From Myxococcota bacterium (GTDB lineage Bacteria > Myxococcota_A > UBA9042 > DTJE01), in the NCBI GenBank assembly GCA_017994695.1, contig JAGOKF010000013.1, forward strand, positions 1 through 64,000: a stretch of 64,000 nucleotides of DNA, written 5' to 3'. The position numbers and the translations under genes were made by a program. The notes beneath the pieces were generated by a model. It ran no database searches, was not told the origin of the DNA, and saw only the letters and a program-made list of their open reading frames with translations. Below are positions 59,463 to 64,000 of the stretch, one piece after another (positions within the stretch are counted from its first letter, which is position 1; the number at the start of each line of letters is the position of its first letter).

Positions 59463-62207
59463 ATGACCCGCCGTCTGATCTGGATGATCCCGTGGTTCGT
59501 GGCCTGCGAAGGAGGGATGATCGGCGGCCCCTCCCCGACCCTGGACACCCTCCTCGACCCCACGACGGTGAAGGCGGGGGACCCCTTCTCGGTCCGCTGC
59601 CAGGTCTATGGCGACGGCGGGCGCGAAGCCCCCTGGTCCACCGTGCTGGGCGTGGCGGGTCCGGGCTACGTGGATTTCCAGGAGGATCACGCCACGGCCA
59701 CGGTGGCGGGCACCTACACCTTCACCTGCCGGGCCGACGATCTGGGCCTGGTGGACGGGGAACCGGCCGTGCTGGAGGTGGTGCCCGGCGACCCGGCCCG
59801 GGTCGAGACCGCGGTGGAACCGGGAACGGTGAAGGCGGGGGAACCGGCCCGGGTGACCTGCACGGTGTTCGACCGGTTCGGCAACCGGATCCCCGACGCG
59901 CCCACCCAGGTGGAACCGGGGCAGGGGATCCTCGTGGAGGGCTTCTCGGTGCGCGGGGAGCGGGTCGGGACCTACCCGGTGATCTGCGACGTCCCGGACC
60001 GGCAGGTGGAACGGGTCCCGTCGTCGCTGACCGTCATCCCGGGAGACCCGGTGCGGCTGGTCGTCACGGCGCAACCGGACCTCAAGAAGTACAGCATCGG
60101 GTCGGTGGTCACCATCGGCTGGAAGGTCTTCGACGCCTTCGACAACGAGATCCCGGACCTCCCCGCCACGGTGGACACCGGGGATGCCCCGGGGATGCCC
60201 CTGGTGGACAAGGCCATCCACAAGTACCGGTTCGCCCGGGAGGGCCGCTACCGGGTCAACGTGACGCTGCTGGAGCCCTGGCAGGACATCGCCAACAGCA
60301 AGGTCCTCGTCTGCGACGCCTCGCCCCCGTCCATCGAGGTGCTGTGGCCCCCCCGGGGCCATACCCAGACGGGCGACCCGACCCTGACCGTCCGGGCGCG
60401 GGTGACCGACGGGGCCGATTCCCTGGTGTCGAAGGTTACCGTGAACGGCCAGCCGGCCACCCAGGACCAGGACGGCATCTGGGTGGCCACGGTCACCGGG
60501 ACCCACGGGCTGAACCCCGTCGTCGTGACCGCGAAGGACGAGTGGAACTACGAGACCTTCGTCACCCGGGGCTGGTACTTCTCCGCCGGCTGGAAGGAGG
60601 TGACGCCCTCGACGACCCTGGACGACGCGGTGCTGCCCGAATCCCTGCTGGTCCACCTGGGCCAGCGCTTCCTGGACGACGGGGACCACGACCCGGCGCG
60701 CCCCAACGACCTGGCCACCCTGGTGGAGATCCTGCTGGGCAACACGGTGACCCAGCTGGTGGCCGACCTGCCCCCCTTCTCGTTCCCGATCCCGGGGATC
60801 ATCGACGCGACGCTGCTCGGCGTCGGGCTCAAGGGCGACCTGGAGATCCAGGTCGAGGTGACCGACTTCGCCCTGGGGGCGCCCCGGGTGGACCTGGACC
60901 TGCAGGACGGGGGGATCGGCACCGGAATCACCTTCACCCCCCTGTTCGTGGGACTGCGCCTGACCTTCATCGTCCATGCCCGGGCCGAGGGATTCGGCCA
61001 GAGCATCCCCCTGCTGGATCCGTCGGTCTCCACCAGTGGCAGCCTGACCGTGGGGACCCTGGCCCTGTCGCTGGTGATGGCCGTCGAGAAGGCCCCGGGC
61101 GGTCCCCTCTCGGTGGAGGGACGGGACTTCCAGCTGACGCTGAAGGACGTGGCCCTGAGCCCCGTCGAGAGCCTCGAGATCACCCTGGGCAGGATCCCGG
61201 GCACCAGCATCGACCTGGGCAAGGTGAACCTGGACTGGCTGGTGGGGGGCGTCAACGGGCTGCTTTCCCAGTACGTCCTGAACCCCCTGATCAACCTGAT
61301 CACCCAGCCCCTGATCGACCTCCTGGAACCCCTGGTGACCCGGCAGATCGGCGGCCTGCTGGAGCAGGTCTTCGGCATGCTGAACATCCGCCAGAATTTC
61401 CCGCTGCCGGACCTGCTGGGCACCGGCCGGCCGGTGGACCTGGGCCTCGCGCTGGGGATCTCCTCGATCCATTTCACGGAGGACGAGGGACGGCTGGGAC
61501 TGGACCTGGGCTTCCTGACCCGGAAGGAGATGCCGCGGGAGGCGCCCCTGGGGTCGATCCTCCGGGCCCAGTGCGACGGTGCCGAGGGCCCGCCCGCACC
61601 CTACGTCTTCCCGGCCGACCCCTCGGTCCAGGCGGGGATCTCCCACGACTCCCTGAACCAGTTGCTGTTCGCCCTGTGGTGGTCCGGCATGTTCGAGGGG
61701 ACCTTCGACCTCTCGGCGCTGCTCCAGGGGGCCGGGGGCGGCCTCCCGGTGGACAACCTGGTGGTCTCCCCGGTCCTATACCATCCGCCCATCCTGAACG
61801 ACTGCGGGGGCAACGGGCAACGGCTGGAGATCGGCGACGTCTTCCTGGACCTGTCCCTGGACCTCCTGGGGAACACGCAATACCTGGAGGTCTATCTGCA
61901 GCTGTCGATGGAGGCCGACGTGGTGGCCACGGGGGACCAGGTCGGCCTGCGCATCGGCAAGGTGCGGACGATGGAGATGGAGCTCTACGACGTGGGAGGG
62001 GGCCTCGGGGACCTGCTGGGCATGGTCCAGGGCCTGATCCCGGGCCTGCTGAAGAACATCGAGGGGCAGCAGTTCACCTTCCCGATCCCGGCCATCCCCC
62101 TCGACGGTCTGGTGCCCGGGCTGCCTTCGGGCACCTCCCTGCAACTGGGCAACCTCGTGGGCGGCGTCGACCGGGGCCTGCTGCGCATCGGGGGAGACCT
62201 GCTCTGA
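59463..62207 (+). CDS. Large lipoprotein with Ig-like repeats and a possible TULIP/BPI-like C-terminal part
   Basis: This 914-residue protein has a lipoprotein signal ending FVAC (Cys15). Residues about 25-270 contain three repeated Ig-like units, seen from LDPTTVKAGDPFSVRC and VEPGTVKAGEPARVTC, then LKKYSIGSVVTIGW. A further beta unit (about 290-380: SPPSIEVLWPPRG, SKVTVNGQPATQDQDGIWV) resembles glucodextranase-B-like sandwiches. The last 500 residues alternate long strands with Leu-rich helices: VNGLLSQYVLNPLINLITQPL, ISHDSLNQLLFALWWSGMF and the late LLGMVQGLIPGLLKNIEG. This pattern, especially the SHDSLNQLLFALW helix, recalls lipid-binding BPI/TULIP domains; I offer that as an inference. 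Divergent from the FadL unit. Confidence 0.75.
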   Translation: MTRRLIWMIPWFVACEGGMIGGPSPTLDTLLDPTTVKAGDPFSVRCQVYGDGGREAPWSTVLGVAGPGYVDFQEDHATATVAGTYTFTCRADDLGLVDGEPAVLEVVPGDPARVETAVEPGTVKAGEPARVTCTVFDRFGNRIPDAPTQVEPGQGILVEGFSVRGERVGTYPVICDVPDRQVERVPSSLTVIPGDPVRLVVTAQPDLKKYSIGSVVTIGWKVFDAFDNEIPDLPATVDTGDAPGMPLVDKAIHKYRFAREGRYRVNVTLLEPWQDIANSKVLVCDASPPSIEVLWPPRGHTQTGDPTLTVRARVTDGADSLVSKVTVNGQPATQDQDGIWVATVTGTHGLNPVVVTAKDEWNYETFVTRGWYFSAGWKEVTPSTTLDDAVLPESLLVHLGQRFLDDGDHDPARPNDLATLVEILLGNTVTQLVADLPPFSFPIPGIIDATLLGVGLKGDLEIQVEVTDFALGAPRVDLDLQDGGIGTGITFTPLFVGLRLTFIVHARAEGFGQSIPLLDPSVSTSGSLTVGTLALSLVMAVEKAPGGPLSVEGRDFQLTLKDVALSPVESLEITLGRIPGTSIDLGKVNLDWLVGGVNGLLSQYVLNPLINLITQPLIDLLEPLVTRQIGGLLEQVFGMLNIRQNFPLPDLLGTGRPVDLGLALGISSIHFTEDEGRLGLDLGFLTRKEMPREAPLGSILRAQCDGAEGPPAPYVFPADPSVQAGISHDSLNQLLFALWWSGMFEGTFDLSALLQGAGGGLPVDNLVVSPVLYHPPILNDCGGNGQRLEIGDVFLDLSLDLLGNTQYLEVYLQLSMEADVVATGDQVGLRIGKVRTMEMELYDVGGGLGDLLGMVQGLIPGLLKNIEGQQFTFPIPAIPLDGLVPGLPSGTSLQLGNLVGGVDRGLLRIGGDLL

Positions 62208-62228
62208 CCCCGGCGCTCCGACCCCTTC

Positions 62229-63920
62229 TCAATTCCCCCGGCGGACCCTCCCCAGGAGGTCCACGCGCCTCGGGGCGAGAGGGGCCGGGCAGTGCGCCTC
62301 GACCACCGCCGCCATCCGCAGCAGCAGGGGCTCCTCCCAGGCCCGGCCCATCAGGTGGAAGCCCACCGGGAGCCCGTCGGGATCGGTCCCGCAGGGGACG
62401 CTGATCGCCGGAAGGCCCGCCAGGTTCGCCGGCTGGACGTACTGCATGATCCGGGTGGTCCGGGGCAGGTTCGACTCGCCGTCGCTCAGGGCGTCCGGGG
62501 GGATCACCGGGGCGGTGCAGGGGGTCGTCGGGGTCGCCAGGGCGTCCACCCGGGACCCCAGGTCCCGGAGGTGCCGGACCAGCCGGGTCCGGACCCGCTG
62601 GGCATGGACGTAGTCCTCCGATCGAAGCATCCCCGCCAGGGCCAGGGACAGTCGGGTGTCCGCCCCGTAGTCCCGCCGGTGGCGGGCCAGCAGGGCCGCC
62701 TGGGAGGCCCGCATCTCCGACACGATCGTGACCAGGTGGACCACCCGGAACAGCGCCAGTTCGGGGACCTCGATCTCGACGACCCGGGCACCGGCCTCCT
62801 CCAGGGCCTCCAGGGCCCTCCGGCAGGCCGCGACGACCGGCGGGTCCCCGTCTTCCATCCAGGCCCGGTCCACCCCGATCCGGATCCCCCGCAGGTCCGG
62901 GTCCCCGAATCCCGTCCAGTCCAGGGGAGGCTGATCCCGGGTCCCGGGGTCCAGCGGGTCCGGCCCGGCCACCAGGGCGAAGGCCAGCGCCACGTCCCGG
63001 ACCGAGGCGCCCAGGGGTCCCACGTGGGCCACGGACCAGCACAGGGGGGCCGCCCCGTGCTCGCTGACCCGGCCGAAGGTCGGTTTCAGCCCCACCACCC
63101 CGCAGAAGGACGCGGGGATCCGGATGGACCCTCCCCCGTCGGCCCCCAGGGCCACGGGACACAGCCCTCCGGCGACCGCCGCCGCGGACCCGCTGGAGGA
63201 CCCGCCGGTGGCCCGCCGGGGGTCGTGGGGATTCCGGGCGGCCCCGTAGTGGGGATTCACGCCGGTGACCCCGATCCCGATCTCGTGCATGTTGGCCTTG
63301 CCGATGATCACCGCGCCGGCGGCCCGGATCCGGGCCACCGCCGTGGCGTCCTCCCCGGGGATCCCCCGGAGGAAGGAAGTCCCGACGGTGGTCGGGTAGG
63401 GACGGCAGTCCAGTTCGTCCTTCACCGCCACCGGCACCCCGTCCAGGGGTCCCAGGGGCCGCCCGGCAGCCCACCGTTCCCGGCTCTCGCGGGCCTGGCG
63501 GAGGACGTCGTCCCGGTCCTGGGCGATGATCGCCCTCGCCGGGGGGGACTGGCGATCCGCCTCCTGGCAGGCCGCGATCACCGCCTCGGCCACCGCCACC
63601 GGATCGGTTTGCCCCGACCGGAAGGCCCGAAGGAACTCCCCGACCCCGGACCCCGGAAGGCCGGGTCCCGGCGGTGCCTCGATCCGGTCCTCCGGGAAGG
63701 GCGATCCCGGACCGGGAGGTCCGCCGGGCGACGGGACGCGGCCCAGGGGCCACGGAGGGTCATCCGCGGGAGTGGACCGGAGGATCGGCACCCCCGCGCT
63801 GTCCAGCAGCGTGGAACCCAGCAGGGCGGCCCCCACCCGCGTCTCGACCGCCCGGGCCAGCAGGCGCAATGCCCAGCCGGCCGTCCTCGGTGCCCGGACC
63901 GGTTTCGGGATCTCTCCCAT
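62229..63920 (-). CDS. Amidase-signature family hydrolase
   Basis: This 563-residue protein has a Pro-rich N-terminal extension (about 1-90) and an intact amidase-signature domain: LDGVPVAVKDELD with catalytic Lys167, ATGGSSSGSAAAVAGG with the cis-Ser (241/242), and GADGGGSIRIPASFCG with nucleophile Ser265. Ends with QPANLAGLPAISVPCG and GLPVGFHLMGR, typical of the family. Substrates range from fatty-acid amides to aryl amides and tRNA-linked amides. The gatC/gatB genes are absent and the sequence lacks GatA-specific context, so a free amide hydrolase is more likely than GatA. The 22 bases before it hold no further gene. Confidence 0.9.
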   Translation of the reverse strand: MGEIPKPVRAPRTAGWALRLLARAVETRVGAALLGSTLLDSAGVPILRSTPADDPPWPLGRVPSPGGPPGPGSPFPEDRIEAPPGPGLPGSGVGEFLRAFRSGQTDPVAVAEAVIAACQEADRQSPPARAIIAQDRDDVLRQARESRERWAAGRPLGPLDGVPVAVKDELDCRPYPTTVGTSFLRGIPGEDATAVARIRAAGAVIIGKANMHEIGIGVTGVNPHYGAARNPHDPRRATGGSSSGSAAAVAGGLCPVALGADGGGSIRIPASFCGVVGLKPTFGRVSEHGAAPLCWSVAHVGPLGASVRDVALAFALVAGPDPLDPGTRDQPPLDWTGFGDPDLRGIRIGVDRAWMEDGDPPVVAACRRALEALEEAGARVVEIEVPELALFRVVHLVTIVSEMRASQAALLARHRRDYGADTRLSLALAGMLRSEDYVHAQRVRTRLVRHLRDLGSRVDALATPTTPCTAPVIPPDALSDGESNLPRTTRIMQYVQPANLAGLPAISVPCGTDPDGLPVGFHLMGRAWEEPLLLRMAAVVEAHCPAPLAPRRVDLLGRVRRGN

Positions 63921-64000
63921 GCCTCCCTCCTTTCCGTCCCTGAAGCGATCCGTCCTCCCGGATCAGGGAAAAGGCGTGAACACCCACGTCTCGCCGCCCA

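Noticed and set aside
62229-63920. Amidase as GatA of the aminoacyl-tRNA amidotransferase
   Set aside because: No gatC or gatB nearby and a long unusual N-terminal extension.
63947-63964. Hairpin GATCCG/CGGATC upstream of the amidase
   Set aside because: Short stem without T run; could occur by chance in this GC-rich DNA.

Overview
The window reads as one contiguous stretch of a very GC-rich (about 70% by eye) Gram-negative chromosome. Almost every base is coding, and the codon bias is so strong that long antisense ORFs shadow most real genes. Outer-membrane barrels, lipoproteins with acidic low-complexity linkers, thrombospondin-type-3 repeats, multihaem cytochromes, PilZ proteins, DUF1844, FYDLN-acid and DUF1015 proteins, and an AgmX/TonB-like C-terminal domain point to the Myxococcota / former Deltaproteobacteria. 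No phage, IS transposase or CRISPR array is visible. One MITE/REP-like inverted repeat follows groEL, and no gene-free gap exceeds about 250 bases.

Layout. 1-6.2 kb: the end of an RlmM-like rRNA methyltransferase, a nuclease-fold lipoprotein, then a minus-strand redox operon. That operon holds a haem-sensor histidine kinase, a response-regulator receiver fused to a membrane cytochrome b, and a 13-haem c-type cytochrome. A lipoprotein peptidyl-prolyl isomerase is divergent from it. 6.2-18.5 kb: a TSUP permease, a large rhomboid protease, a phosphate acyltransferase, Mpl (peptidoglycan recycling), a DUF1015 + TrmN6 pair, a small-protein/DUF1844/thioredoxin operon, an LpoA-like binding protein and DnaK. 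18.6-32.3 kb: a long minus-strand operon starting at an extended -10 promoter near 31.86 kb. It carries PilZ proteins, a coiled-coil protein, two large TPR proteins, a TPR lipoprotein, an FHA-like/TM/TonB-C protein, small periplasmic proteins, an outer-membrane barrel and a Wza-like polysaccharide export lipoprotein. This resembles the Glt (gliding) / Nfs (spore-coat) trans-envelope machines of Myxococcus, with probable c-di-GMP input. 32.5-37.3 kb: a YncE/alkaline-phosphatase fusion lipoprotein, a lineage-type lipoprotein and a TlpA-like thioredoxin.

37.3-43.0 kb: the elongasome operon mreB-mreC-mreD-mrdA-rodA, so the cell is probably rod-shaped. 43.2-47.1 kb: a lipoprotein and a convergent five-gene operon (two zinc-ribbon proteins, MTA phosphorylase, PfkB kinase, phosphatidylserine decarboxylase). 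47.3-52.4 kb: groEL, the repeat element, an ABC-F ATPase, rpe, tRNA-Pro(CGG) and a small lipoprotein. 52.5-55.8 kb: a radical-SAM cassette of the His-Xaa-Ser (Hxs) type with two HxsD-like proteins, HxsB and a second radical SAM enzyme, but no HxsA repeat precursor in the window. 55.8-63.9 kb: a TSP3 lipoprotein, a FadL-type barrel, a 914-residue Ig-like/possibly TULIP-like lipoprotein and an amidase.

The most interesting systems are the HxsA-less, double-HxsD radical-SAM cassette, the PilZ-Glt/Nfs-Wza operon, and the haem kinase / receiver-cytochrome b / multihaem cytochrome operon.
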